The notes below the pieces were generated by a model. It searched no databases. It worked only from the letters and a program-made list of their open reading frames with translations, and was not told where the DNA came from. Shown in pieces: positions 44,478 through 53,558 of a DNA stretch of 64,000 nt. The stretch is taken from the NCBI RefSeq assembly GCF_002949735.1, contig NZ_CP026681.1, positions 8,090,501-8,154,500 of the forward strand. The letters run 5' to 3'. A program made the position numbers and the translations under genes. Numbering within the stretch: the first letter of the stretch is position 1; each line of letters opens with the position of its first letter. The stretch is from Nostoc sp. 'Peltigera membranacea cyanobiont' N6 (GTDB lineage: Bacteria; Cyanobacteriota; Cyanobacteriia; Cyanobacteriales; Nostocaceae).

Positions 44478-46262
44478 ATGCAGCAATCTCTTTTGGGTAG
44501 CATCCGTACAAAGTTGATCGCTTCATTTCTCATTGTTGCTTTGATTCCGTTGCTGTTATTGGCATTTATCAACAAACAGACAACTGAAAAAGCACTAACT
44601 GAGAACGCTCAACAAGCCCTATCTGCGGCGGCTAACGAAACCAGTAACAGAATAGATGCTTTTATTGATGCAAATCTCAATGCCGTGCGTGTAGAGGCGC
44701 TTTTACCAGGTTTGGCACGCTACCTCAGCCTCACTCCAAAACAGCGAGATGACAGCCCCGAAATGCAATTGGCGATGGAAACATTAATTCGTCTCAGTCG
44801 CAAAGATATGCTGAATATTATCTCTTATGCTTTGCTCGACTTAAAGGGGAAAAATGTCTTGGATACACGTACACTTGACATTAGCAAAGATGAATCAGTT
44901 CAAGATTATTTTAAGAAACCACTGCAAACTCAGTTCTCCTTTGTTTCTAGCATGAAGCGATCGCCGAGAATTACTGACCTTGTTACTCTCTATTTTAGCA
45001 GTCCGGTTCGCAATGCCAAAGGAGATATACTAGGTGTATTGCGTGTCTCATACAATGCAACTGTTGTTCAACAGTTAGTAAGTCGAGAAACTGAGCGGTC
45101 TGGGAAAAAATCTTTTGCTATTCTTTTAGATGAAAATAATATTTATTTAGCTCATAGTATTGCGCCACAACTGCTTTTTCAACCCATTGCGCCTCTGCCT
45201 TTACATGTGGTAACTCAATTACAAAGGGAAGGGCGTTTGCCTAATTCTCCTATCAAGGAATTGGCAATTAATGAGCCAAAACTTAAGCAAGCATTGGATA
45301 GTGAGCAATCGTCTTTAATTGCATCTTTGTCAGGAACAGGTAATCAGGTTAATCTGATTGCGATCGCTCGTTTAAAATATCAACCTTGGTCTGTGTTGTT
45401 TGCACAGCCTCTTGCTATTGCTTTAGCACCTGTAGAAAAGCAAATTCGTGATGCAATGTTTCTATTTGCATTTATCGCTTCAGCAGTGACAATCATCGCT
45501 TTTGCTATTGGGGAACTGCTAACAAAACCAATAATTTATCTTACCAATATAGTTTTCCAGTTTACCGGAGGTAACTTAGATATCCGCGCCAAAATAAGCT
45601 CAAAAGACGAAATAGGTCAACTGGCGAAATCGTTTAACAACATGGCACTTCAGTTACAAACATCTTTTGAAACTTTGGAACAACGGGTACAAGAGAGAAC
45701 AGCAGAGTTAGTAATTGCTAAAGAAAAAGTAGAAGATGCAAATCAGAAATTAGAACAACTGGTAAATCTAGATGGTTTGACTAAGGTGGCTAACCGTCGC
45801 TGCTTCGATGCACGACTGCAAGCAGAATGGAAACGCCTTGCACGAGAGCAAAAACCCCTATCACTGATTTTATGCGATGTTGATAAATTCAAACTTTACA
45901 ACGACTACTATGGACATCTTGGAGGCGATGATTGTCTAATTACGATCGCGCAAACAATGCAAGAGATGGTTCGTCGTCCTGCTGATTTAGTAGCGCGTTA
46001 CGGAGGAGAAGAATTTTCAGTACTCCTCCCCAATACTGACTTAGTAGGAGCGATCGCAGTAGCAGAAAGTATTCAACAAGCAATTCACAATAAAGCTATT
46101 CCCCATGCAAACTCTGATATTAACGATATTGTCACACTTAGTTTAGGTATTAGTTCTGTTATACCCACTTGCGACATCAAGCCACATACACTCATCCTTT
46201 CCGCCGATCAAGCCCTATACAATGCCAAACATAAGGGGCGCGATCGCTATTGTACTGACTAA
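44478..46262 (+). CDS. Cache-HAMP diguanylate cyclase
   Basis: The 594-residue membrane sensor has an N-terminal helix (about 12-28), a periplasmic double-Cache-type domain (about 35-325), a second helix (about 333-352), a HAMP linker (TKPIIYLTNIVFQF ... AQLAKSFNNMAL), a coiled coil, and a GGDEF domain with the active loop GGEEF (509-513). The inhibitory site RPAD (500-503) lies five residues before it, so product inhibition is expected. It makes cyclic di-GMP in response to an outside ligand. The preceding lipoprotein gene probably supplies or presents that ligand. Confidence 0.92.
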   Translation: MQQSLLGSIRTKLIASFLIVALIPLLLLAFINKQTTEKALTENAQQALSAAANETSNRIDAFIDANLNAVRVEALLPGLARYLSLTPKQRDDSPEMQLAMETLIRLSRKDMLNIISYALLDLKGKNVLDTRTLDISKDESVQDYFKKPLQTQFSFVSSMKRSPRITDLVTLYFSSPVRNAKGDILGVLRVSYNATVVQQLVSRETERSGKKSFAILLDENNIYLAHSIAPQLLFQPIAPLPLHVVTQLQREGRLPNSPIKELAINEPKLKQALDSEQSSLIASLSGTGNQVNLIAIARLKYQPWSVLFAQPLAIALAPVEKQIRDAMFLFAFIASAVTIIAFAIGELLTKPIIYLTNIVFQFTGGNLDIRAKISSKDEIGQLAKSFNNMALQLQTSFETLEQRVQERTAELVIAKEKVEDANQKLEQLVNLDGLTKVANRRCFDARLQAEWKRLAREQKPLSLILCDVDKFKLYNDYYGHLGGDDCLITIAQTMQEMVRRPADLVARYGGEEFSVLLPNTDLVGAIAVAESIQQAIHNKAIPHANSDINDIVTLSLGISSVIPTCDIKPHTLILSADQALYNAKHKGRDRYCTD

Positions 46263-46439
46263 ATGTATCAAAAAAATAAATTATCCCAATTTCTAGACTT
46301 AACACGATTATTCCTCCCCCTGCTCCCTGCCTACAAAGCGATGGGATATTTTTTTAGTTGGAAGTCCCTGAGAAGCTAGCTACTAGATCGCTAAAGTCTT
46401 TACAATTCCTTTGTTAGCTCAAAAAGTATTTCTCGACCT

Positions 46440-47276
46440 ATGACGAATCAAGCTCCTATCCCGGTTATTGTCAACGGTGCTGCTGGTAAAATGGGACGTG
46501 AGGTGATTAAGGCGGTGGCACAAGCGCCTGACTTAAACCTAGTGGGTGCAATTGACCACAGTTTGGAACATCAAGATAAAGACGCTGGAGAGTTAGCGGG
46601 TTTAAGCGAACCTCTGGAAGTGCCAATTACCAATCAATTGGAACCGATGTTAGGGTATGTAGCTGGCGACAGACACTCTCCTCCAGGGGTGATTGTAGAC
46701 TTTACTCACCCAGATTCAGTTTATGACAATATTCGTAGTGCGATCGCTTACGGTATTCGTCCAGTAGTTGGCACCACTGGGTTAAGTCCAGAACAAATTC
46801 AAGATTTGGCAGACTTTGCCGACAAAGCTAGCACAGGTTGTCTAATTATTCCGAACTTCTCCATTGGCATGGTACTGTTGCAACAAGCCGCGATCGCAGC
46901 CTCAAAGTATTTTGACCACGTGGAAATTATCGAACTGCATCACAACCAAAAAGCTGATGCTCCCAGTGGTACTGCCATTCAAACGGCGCAGTTACTAGGA
47001 GAATTGGGTAAAACTTTTAACCCTGCTCTTGTAGAAGAAACGGAAAAATTAGCAGGAGCAAGAGGAAGTGTAGCAAATGAAGGGATTAGAATCCATAGCG
47101 TGCGCTTGCCAGGATTGATTGCCCATCAAGAAGTTATTTTTGGCGCAGCCGGACAGATTTATACTTTACGACATGATACGAGCGATCGCGCTTGCTATAT
47201 GCCAGGAGTGCTACTAGCGATTCGCAAAGTCTTAGCGCTAAAGTCGTTAGTATATGGATTAGAAAAGATACTTTAA
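46440..47276 (+). CDS. dapB: 4-hydroxy-tetrahydrodipicolinate reductase DapB
   Basis: DapB reduces tetrahydrodipicolinate precursor with NAD(P)H in lysine and diaminopimelate synthesis. The 278-residue protein has the nucleotide loop NGAAGKMGREVIKAV, the VDFTHPDS segment, GTTGLS, and the catalytic and substrate motif ELHHNQKADAPSGTA. It ends in the expected dimerisation domain. The next gene starts 33 bases downstream and may be co-transcribed. Confidence 0.96.
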   Translation: MTNQAPIPVIVNGAAGKMGREVIKAVAQAPDLNLVGAIDHSLEHQDKDAGELAGLSEPLEVPITNQLEPMLGYVAGDRHSPPGVIVDFTHPDSVYDNIRSAIAYGIRPVVGTTGLSPEQIQDLADFADKASTGCLIIPNFSIGMVLLQQAAIAASKYFDHVEIIELHHNQKADAPSGTAIQTAQLLGELGKTFNPALVEETEKLAGARGSVANEGIRIHSVRLPGLIAHQEVIFGAAGQIYTLRHDTSDRACYMPGVLLAIRKVLALKSLVYGLEKIL

Positions 47277-47309
47277 ACATCACTATTCAGCATTCATCAC
47301 TCAGCACTC

Positions 47310-47996
47310 ATGTTAGTACCACTGACTCGCCAGAAATTTGAACAAGTTATCCCCCTGATTGCCACTGGTTTGCAGTACAAGTACTACTGGGGGAAATTCT
47401 CAAATTTTTTGCAACGGCTGTTAATTTCGGTAGTTGCCGTAGTTGCCATCTTGCTTTTAACAGTCGTTTTTAAGCTTCCTTTTGCTTCAATAGTATTTGT
47501 GCTGGGCATAGTTAGCGCTTTTTTTTGGTTGTGGTATCCAGTGTTTCAAGCAAGTATGCGGAATTTGCAATGCCGCCGTTACAAGTATGGCGGCTTTTTC
47601 CGGGGTCGAGTTCTAGATTGGTGGATTACAGACCAATTGATGGGTAAAACCGAAACAGTCAACAACAAAGGCGAATTGGTGATTATAGAAAACCGAGAAA
47701 AACAGATTAACTTAGAGGTGGGTGATGAAACAGGGTTTAGCATTGAATTTGTAGCACCATTACGTCCTGCCCACAAAGTTATTACTCGCGGTCAAATTGC
47801 CGAAATGGTAGTGCTGTCAAATCGCGCAGATTTGAGCAGCATTGAACAATTCAGCGATATATACATTCCCAGTCGTGATTTGTGGATTAGCGATTATCCT
47901 TATCTGCGGCGGGATTTCTTTAATGAAGTCGGTCGCCGCTTGCGTGAAGACCAACAACAAAAGCCGCGTCGCCGGCGGCGGAGAGTAGAGGAGTAA
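47310..47996 (+). CDS. Conserved cyanobacterial membrane protein
   Basis: A 228-residue protein with two adjacent membrane helices (about 37-80: LLISVVAVVAILLLTVVF and IVFVLGIVSAFFWLWYPVF), a soluble domain rich in beta structure, and a strongly basic tail (PRRRRRR). I recognise it only as a conserved cyanobacterial protein of unknown function, sometimes labelled as a phosphate-transporter permease without support. It follows dapB closely and is ended by a clear hairpin. Confidence 0.78.
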   Translation: MLVPLTRQKFEQVIPLIATGLQYKYYWGKFSNFLQRLLISVVAVVAILLLTVVFKLPFASIVFVLGIVSAFFWLWYPVFQASMRNLQCRRYKYGGFFRGRVLDWWITDQLMGKTETVNNKGELVIIENREKQINLEVGDETGFSIEFVAPLRPAHKVITRGQIAEMVVLSNRADLSSIEQFSDIYIPSRDLWISDYPYLRRDFFNEVGRRLREDQQQKPRRRRRRVEE

Positions 47997-48000
47997 AAGA

Positions 48001-48030
48001 TTCCCACCTACCTCACGACTGGGGTGGGAA
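48001..48030 (+). terminator. Hairpin after the dapB-linked gene
   Basis: TTCCCACC (48001-48008) pairs with GGTGGGAA (48023-48030), starting 4 bases after the stop codon. The T-rich tract downstream is interrupted (TTAGTAGTTTTC). Confidence 0.6.
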
Positions 48031-48179
48031 CTTAGTAGTTTTCCTTTACATGAAGTACAAAGTTAAGGGTTTTGAGGCAGAAGATAGAAACTTTTTATCT
48101 GTGATTTTGAGTCCTACGTTTTGTACCCATTTAAAAACCAAACTGCTGTATGGATAGTTAACCAAACTATATCCCTATT

Positions 48180-49619
48180 TTACAGAGAGCATCCCACCTT
48201 TATAAGCTTCCCTTTCAAACGATAGGTGACTGGGCCGCAAACAAAACCTGCCGACTTCGGCTCTACATACGTCCGCGTTGGCGGGTTTTGTTTATCTAGC
48301 CGCGATTTCCAATCGCGAGATGTTTTCTCTAGAGTGGGATACTTTTTTAAGAAATTGGAATCTGCAACAATATCGTGAGGACCTTTAACACTTATCTTAG
48401 AAGTATTGATATAGATATTATAGTCATAAACAACATTTTGATTTTTAGTGTTAACGTTAATATCCTTACCAGGAAAAGCATAGAGAATATTATTTAGAAT
48501 TCTGACATCAGATGAGGTATGGGCAAATATCTGTCCTCCCTTAATTTCTGGACTCTGATTATTTAAAACAGCCGTGTTATTTACAATATCAATACGATCG
48601 CTTAAAAATGAATGAATGCCTGAACCACCATTATTAAATGCAAGATTGTTTTTAACTAAAGTACGCCCTATATATGCATCCAACTTTGAGTCTTGTCGCT
48701 CATTCCTGGAACCATCGATAATAATGCCATTACCATCTGTGATCCTACCGACTTCAATCCAAGGGATGTACATGCGATTGTTATAGGTCTTGTTGTTGGT
48801 AACAAACATCTTGTATCCCCGGTTGCTGTCAGAATTCCAATTGTGCAACATTGAGATACCACTACCACCATAAACACCATACCAGGCATTATCGAATACA
48901 GTATTCTTATCCACCTTCACATAATCAGCCTCAATTACTGCGATACCTGTTCCTCCACAGCCATGCACTTTGTTGTTCACAATATTTATGTGATGAACAT
49001 GACCATTGGTTCGTCCGTCAATGTTTATGCAGTTTCCGCTTGTAAACCGATTCGATCTATTAGTCTTCTGACTTAATGCATAATCAAGGGTGATGTTGGC
49101 ATTGTTCCCTATCACCTCCAGCCCATTGAGTTCGATATATGAAGCTCCCTTTGAAATCAAAATACCGTTCCACGTATTATGTTGAATTTTTGGAAAATGA
49201 CCAGGATATGCTTTATACCTAATCCATGATTTTGCAGTTCCAGAACGTTGAATAGTTACTGCACTCCCAGCTTGAGCGGAATTTGTGTATACTCCGTTCA
49301 TAATCAATACTGTATCGCCAGGGTTAGTCAGATTTGCTGCCCTTTGAATTGTCCTAAAAGCGGATGAAGTGGAGAGTCCGCTATTTTTGTCGTTTCCATT
49401 ACCACTAACATAGTATGTTTTCGGACTCGTCTTAGTGCTGATTAGCTCACGACTGGGTAGGATAATTTCCTTGTTAGTGGATACCTGGCGAAGGTTTTCA
49501 ATTGAAGATACTTTTATCTTGTCTCCCTCAACCAAAAAACTCAACACCACGGGAATTGCAAGATATGCGCTTAATCTGAAACCTTGAATTACCACAAGAA
49601 AAGGCTCCTTTCTCGGCAC
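48180..49619 (-). CDS. Secreted parallel beta-helix protein (DUF1565/PbH1)
   Basis: The 479-residue protein has an N-terminal hydrophobic signal and then a DUF1565-like opening (TYYVSGNGNDKNSGLSTSSAFRTI shortened here by two overlapping motifs: YVSGNGNDKNSG and AFRTIQRAANL). Many PbH1 turns follow, such as GLEVIGNNANI, HINIVNNKVHGCGGTGIAVI and VKNNLAFNNGGSGIHSF. This fold is shared by pectate lyases, polysaccharide epimerases and depolymerases. Catalytic residues cannot be assigned by eye. It probably acts on extracellular polysaccharide. Confidence 0.8.
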   Translation of the reverse strand: MPRKEPFLVVIQGFRLSAYLAIPVVLSFLVEGDKIKVSSIENLRQVSTNKEIILPSRELISTKTSPKTYYVSGNGNDKNSGLSTSSAFRTIQRAANLTNPGDTVLIMNGVYTNSAQAGSAVTIQRSGTAKSWIRYKAYPGHFPKIQHNTWNGILISKGASYIELNGLEVIGNNANITLDYALSQKTNRSNRFTSGNCINIDGRTNGHVHHINIVNNKVHGCGGTGIAVIEADYVKVDKNTVFDNAWYGVYGGSGISMLHNWNSDSNRGYKMFVTNNKTYNNRMYIPWIEVGRITDGNGIIIDGSRNERQDSKLDAYIGRTLVKNNLAFNNGGSGIHSFLSDRIDIVNNTAVLNNQSPEIKGGQIFAHTSSDVRILNNILYAFPGKDINVNTKNQNVVYDYNIYINTSKISVKGPHDIVADSNFLKKYPTLEKTSRDWKSRLDKQNPPTRTYVEPKSAGFVCGPVTYRLKGKLIKVGCSL

Positions 49620-49695
49620 TACTTAACAAAAATATCAGGATCTTCAGTAATTTTAAATACTATTTTCCATAAAGAGTACAATATAATCGACTTTC

Positions 49696-50325
49696 CTAAT
49701 TTCCCCGATTTCTATCTTGTCCATAGGCTTGCCAAGCCAAGTCTACCAATCCATCAACGATCGCAGCTGCTACAACTGCATTACCTTTGCGACTCTCAAT
49801 GGTAATATGAGGCACTAGGGAGTCTTGTAAACGCCCCTTCGCTTCATCAACATCAACAAATCCCACTGGAGTCGCAATTATCAAAGCAGGTCTAATTTCT
49901 TCAGCTTCAATTAAATCTACTAGTGCTGTTAGTGCTGTTTGCGCTTGACCTACTACAAAAATGCCCTCTGGATAACGCTTTGCTAAGGTTTCGATTCCCC
50001 AAGCTGCCCGAGTTTTTTCTTTTTGAGGTCGTGTCAAAGCTTCCATGCTGCAATACACCGGATTAGCAAAGGTGTTTTGAATTTCGTAGGCAATACCTAC
50101 TTGTACCATCGGCACATCTACCACAATCGTGGTACGGGCGGCTAGTGCTGCCGCTCCTGCTTGCAAGGCACGCTCAGAGAAACGAATCAAAGACTTATAC
50201 TCAAAGTCAGCTGTAGAGTATATTACCCGACGCACAATCTCGTATTCTGCGGGTGAAAGAACATGATTTTCAATTTCATTATCAATGATTGCTAAACTTT
50301 GAGCATCAGTTACGTGCCATTCCAT
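49696..50325 (-). CDS. cobH: Precorrin-8X methylmutase CobH/CbiC
   Basis: CobH moves the C-11 methyl group to C-12, turning precorrin-8X into hydrogenobyrinate in cobalamin synthesis. The 209-residue protein has SFAxxxR-like VRRVIYSTADFEYKSLIRF, VVDVPMVQVGI and the C-terminal LIIATPVGFVDVDEAKGRL, all family features including the conserved catalytic-region His in ENHVLSPAE. No other cob gene is in the window; such scattering is usual in cyanobacteria. Confidence 0.92.
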   Translation of the reverse strand: MEWHVTDAQSLAIIDNEIENHVLSPAEYEIVRRVIYSTADFEYKSLIRFSERALQAGAAALAARTTIVVDVPMVQVGIAYEIQNTFANPVYCSMEALTRPQKEKTRAAWGIETLAKRYPEGIFVVGQAQTALTALVDLIEAEEIRPALIIATPVGFVDVDEAKGRLQDSLVPHITIESRKGNAVVAAAIVDGLVDLAWQAYGQDRNRGN

Positions 50326-50429
50326 TTTTGTTGAGCTTCTTAAATATTAGCTTTCAGCTTATCAGCTTCAGGCATTTAGGAGTTAGGAGTTATAAGTTAA
50401 TTAAAAACTCATAACTTCTAACTCAGCAC

Positions 50430-51239
50430 TCATAACTCATTACTAGAAGAAGGCCGACTGAAAATAGGAGATAGGTAGGCAACCAAAACACCGATAATAA
50501 AGCCAGAGATATTGCGAACTAGAGGTAGCCAGTCGCTTGTGCGCGTCACCACTGGCCCAATACCAAAGGCGATAAATAAGATTCCCCACAAAGGTGAGAA
50601 AATTAAAGCCCATTGCCAAGCAAAAACTTGTCCTTTCTCGCGGGGTTGGGCTGCAAATCCACAGATTATCCCACCAATGACTGAGGTAATCAAGGTGAGA
50701 ATCCATTGCTCTCGTGGCAATCCGGGAACAACATTGCAACCACCTTTGAGCAAACAGCCTTTAACGGATTCTAAAGCTTGCAGAATCGCTTGGTCTTCGC
50801 CTTGTTCGCGGACAAAGTACAAATTACCGAAGCGGGTTTGCAGTTCTATCCAGAATGTTCTGGGTAAAAATTTATAAACAGCATCACCGACGCTAAAACT
50901 GAGGATGTTACCGCCACGAGAATCGGCAACTAGTAGAATGCTTTTGTCATCCAAACCCCAATATTTTATAACTGCCCGACCTGGGGTGCGGTCATACTGG
51001 GTCAATACTCGCAGTTTCCAGCCCGTATCGGCTTCAAACTGTTCTAAATCTTTGACAAGCTTTTCTTCTTGCAGCACAGGCAGAGATTTAGCTAAGTCTA
51101 CAACTGGAGTAAAGGTGTCAGGGAGTAACTCAGGATTGTCATAAGCCAGTGCTGGCGGAGAATGCATCACCCAAATTGACCCAGCCAGGAAAAATACTGC
51201 AATAGATACGAGAATTCTTCGCCAAAAACAAGATTGCAT
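50430..51239 (-). CDS. psb32: TPM-domain protein, Psb32-like
   Basis: The 269-residue protein has a signal peptide (RRILVSIAVFFLAGSIWVMH ... ALA), a TPM domain (about 45-175: LQEEKLVKDLEQFEADTGWK, LRVLTQYDRTPGRAVIKYWG), then three membrane helices. Psb32/TLP18.3-type proteins help photosystem II repair in thylakoids. The ATG at 51239 gives a proper signal peptide; a start 13 codons earlier (51278) would bury it. The two Cys of KGCLLKGGC precede the first helix. Confidence 0.82.
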   Translation of the reverse strand: MQSCFWRRILVSIAVFFLAGSIWVMHSPPALAYDNPELLPDTFTPVVDLAKSLPVLQEEKLVKDLEQFEADTGWKLRVLTQYDRTPGRAVIKYWGLDDKSILLVADSRGGNILSFSVGDAVYKFLPRTFWIELQTRFGNLYFVREQGEDQAILQALESVKGCLLKGGCNVVPGLPREQWILTLITSVIGGIICGFAAQPREKGQVFAWQWALIFSPLWGILFIAFGIGPVVTRTSDWLPLVRNISGFIIGVLVAYLSPIFSRPSSSNEL

Positions 51240-51422
51240 GGACGTTTTTATACAAATATCAACGGTAGAAGCGAACAAGTTGTTGTAAAAGAGTACGGGA
51301 AAAATGATAGTTCTTTACACTTGTTTACTTTACTCTAATGTAAGGGATCAAAGCAAAGCGTTTTTGGTAATCGGGCATTGGGGATCGCTTATTTCTCCTC
51401 GATCTTCCCATTCCCAATGAAT

Positions 51423-51962
51423 TCAATCTTCGTCATCAAAATTGCTTTCCCAGTTAGCAGCGTCGTTGTAACCCTCATGAGTGCGATATAGTTCCGTTTT
51501 TATCCGGCGATTTTCTTGCCTGAGCATTTCTCGTTCTCGCAACGTTAGTGGTGGTTGTTCATTGTTTGGCAAGCGATCGCTATTTCGCCTCGTGGGTTTC
51601 TGGCGGGTGAAGTTTCTCCAAGCAGCTTTTGCGCCAACAAAGATACTACGTGTGCCTACTTGCAGATTTTGAGCCTGAATCCTTGCACTATCAAGACTTT
51701 GATCGACTTGTTTAGCTACTTGACTGGCACTTTTTACACCTTCACTGACATCATCAGTTAAGTCAGTGATTTCCAAACCAGTCACACGAATAGCTTCTAG
51801 AGTGGGCGGTAACTCCCGTGAGAGGGTATCAAATAGCTTTTCTGCACTGCGAGCCGCCCGTGCTAACTCCTGCAAAGCCGGTATTGCCGCCACTAAAACC
51901 GCAGTCAAGCTTGTGGCGACTAAAAGTAAGGAGAGTCCCAACCAAAACAGGGGGTCAATCAC
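51423..51962 (-). CDS. DUF948-like membrane-anchored coiled-coil protein
   Basis: A 179-residue protein with one N-terminal helix (LFWLGLSLLLVATSLTAVLVAAI), a heptad-rich segment (LARAARSAEKLFDTLSREL; VSEGVKSASQVAKQVDQSLD), then a basic, polar tail. The arrangement matches DUF948 proteins, whose role is unknown. It lies 11 bases downstream of the YtxH-like gene, so the two form an operon of small membrane proteins. Confidence 0.78.
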   Translation of the reverse strand: MIDPLFWLGLSLLLVATSLTAVLVAAIPALQELARAARSAEKLFDTLSRELPPTLEAIRVTGLEITDLTDDVSEGVKSASQVAKQVDQSLDSARIQAQNLQVGTRSIFVGAKAAWRNFTRQKPTRRNSDRLPNNEQPPLTLREREMLRQENRRIKTELYRTHEGYNDAANWESNFDDED

Positions 51963-51973
51963 GATAATGTCAT

Positions 51974-52324
51974 TTATGAGCGTTCTAATTGCTGGGGAAG
52001 ATAATCTGAGTTTTCAGCAGATGTTTGCCGCTTTAAGATTTGGCTTTCCTTCTGAGTGGCATCTACACCTGCTGCGATCGCTTCCCGTAATCGATCTAAA
52101 GTCTCATCCCAATTCCTTAGTGCGCTGGCAGAAAGACGATCTGCTTGGATTTGCACACTCGTTGATAAATCTTCTGCTAATTCTGGGATAGCATCAGCAG
52201 ATTTTTTCAAAATTTTACGCGTTTCGCGCCCTGTGCGTGGAGCCACGAGCAAACCGGTTAACGCACCGATGGTAGCTCCCAGCATAAAACCGCCAATAAA
52301 TACTCCAGAACGGTTATTAGACAT
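51974..52324 (-). CDS. YtxH-domain small membrane protein
   Basis: A 116-residue protein with the YtxH signature: a glycine-rich helix GVFIGGFMLGATIGALTGLL followed by APRTGRETRKILKK, then an amphipathic helical tail. YtxH proteins are often envelope- or stress-associated, with no known activity. It is the first gene of the pair with the DUF948-like protein. Confidence 0.85.
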   Translation of the reverse strand: MSNNRSGVFIGGFMLGATIGALTGLLVAPRTGRETRKILKKSADAIPELAEDLSTSVQIQADRLSASALRNWDETLDRLREAIAAGVDATQKESQILKRQTSAENSDYLPQQLERS

Positions 52325-52566
52325 GTTGTTGTTTCTCTCCTTACACCTATTTTAGGTGGGTTTTCTCTCCTTGCAAGACTCCACCGATTTTATTCAGTTA
52401 ATCTATCGTGACAAAATATCAGCCAAAAATGTTGCTTTTATTCATTAAATATTAAAACCATTAGTTACTTATAATTAAAAACTTCCTGCTTCCCTCCCTA
52501 TGCCACCCGATCTTTACGCCCTCGTGTCAGACCTAATTATAAATGTTCATGTGAACTTGATATAAC

Positions 52567-52902
52567 TCATTTTGCAACAGTTCTTTTCCCGGATATTAAC
52601 TGTCGCCTCCGAAAATAACGCTGCCAGATTTGCTGCCCTTGCAAAAGTAGACTGATAATTTGCCGCACTTGTTGGATTTGTATTTGTAGCCCTTGATTTT
52701 TCTGCCGGAACTGATAAATATTCTCCTGGCTGAGATAAATATTTTCGGGTGCTTGATTCAAGGCTCTATGGGTACAAATTTCATAGACAGTTAATCTATC
52801 TGCTATGTATGCTAGCTGCTGCTTAAGTTGCCACATCCGCCAAGCCACATAGAGTAGTATTAGCGAAATGAGGGTATTAACGAGGATAACTAAAATCACC
52901 AT
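52567..52902 (-). CDS. Small membrane-anchored coiled-coil protein
   Basis: A 111-residue protein with a single N-terminal helix (MVILVILVNTLISLILLYVA) and a charged helical remainder containing QENIYQFRQKNQGLQIQIQQ and a basic C-terminus. I do not recognise a named family. It precedes the YtxH and DUF948 genes on the same strand by about 240 bases and is similar in build. Confidence 0.65.
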   Translation of the reverse strand: MVILVILVNTLISLILLYVAWRMWQLKQQLAYIADRLTVYEICTHRALNQAPENIYLSQENIYQFRQKNQGLQIQIQQVRQIISLLLQGQQIWQRYFRRRQLISGKRTVAK

Positions 52903-53517
52903 TGTTTATCTTCACCAATATCAGCTTTGAGGAATTTTTCTATATACTTGACTACGAATTTTATATTTTAGATTTTTTGGGCATGAATCAAAAAATCGCC
53001 AATTCGCAAATTTTGTAACAACTATATGCTCACACCTCACAAAACCACAGCTACAATTGCCTTAGATTCACGACTCGGTTTGCGAAATCAACCCGTATGC
53101 TCAATAAGCCCCAGCGTTACTACATTCCATACATTAACTTGATAATCCCAGTCAATTTGCGATCTTTGCGGCAGTAAGCGCAATGGCACAGCCCCTTTAA
53201 TTTCGGTGAGAGAACAACATTCCACTCCTTACCGGAGGCTTCCCAGCATCGCTTTTATTATTGTGCTATTAGCTCTACCAGTTTTCCAGTCTGTCGCGTG
53301 AAATTAACTAACATTTTGCCTATCAAACCGCACTATTGCTTCACTAAGCACAAATTGCTGAATGTGCGCTGGGTAAAAAGAAAGTGTGAAAGGAGAGAGT
53401 CTATTAATTCCTCTTCACCTTATACAATTTTCCTAGCCGAAAGCTTGCCCCTCTTGCCTTAAACTTTAACTTCTTCCTTGTTGAAGGCTTACCCCTGATA
53501 TTTCACTAATCTGTTAC
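52903..53517. other. Spacer upstream of the metal-binding lipoprotein gene
   Basis: About 600 bases without a gene I can support. Both strands show only short frames broken by stops. One 30-residue hydrophobic stretch (IAFIIVLLALPVFQSVA) near 53230-53300 ends in a stop and has no ribosome site. Confidence 0.4.
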
Positions 53518-53532
53518 TGATAATGATTATTT
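53518..53532 (+). promoter_or_regulatory. Zur-like operator
   Basis: TGATAATGATTATTT matches the palindromic Zur (FurB) box described for Anabaena (TGATAAT-N-ATTATCA) at all but the last two bases. It lies 41 bases before the ATG of a cluster 9 metal-binding protein gene, which is where zinc-dependent repression would act. Confidence 0.7.
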
Positions 53533-53558
53533 TTTTATATATCCAGTATGAGGTGAGG

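Noticed and set aside
53523..53558. Earlier ATG for the metal-binding lipoprotein
   Set aside because: It lies within the Zur-like operator, and GAGGTGAGG with a proper lipoprotein signal favours 53559.
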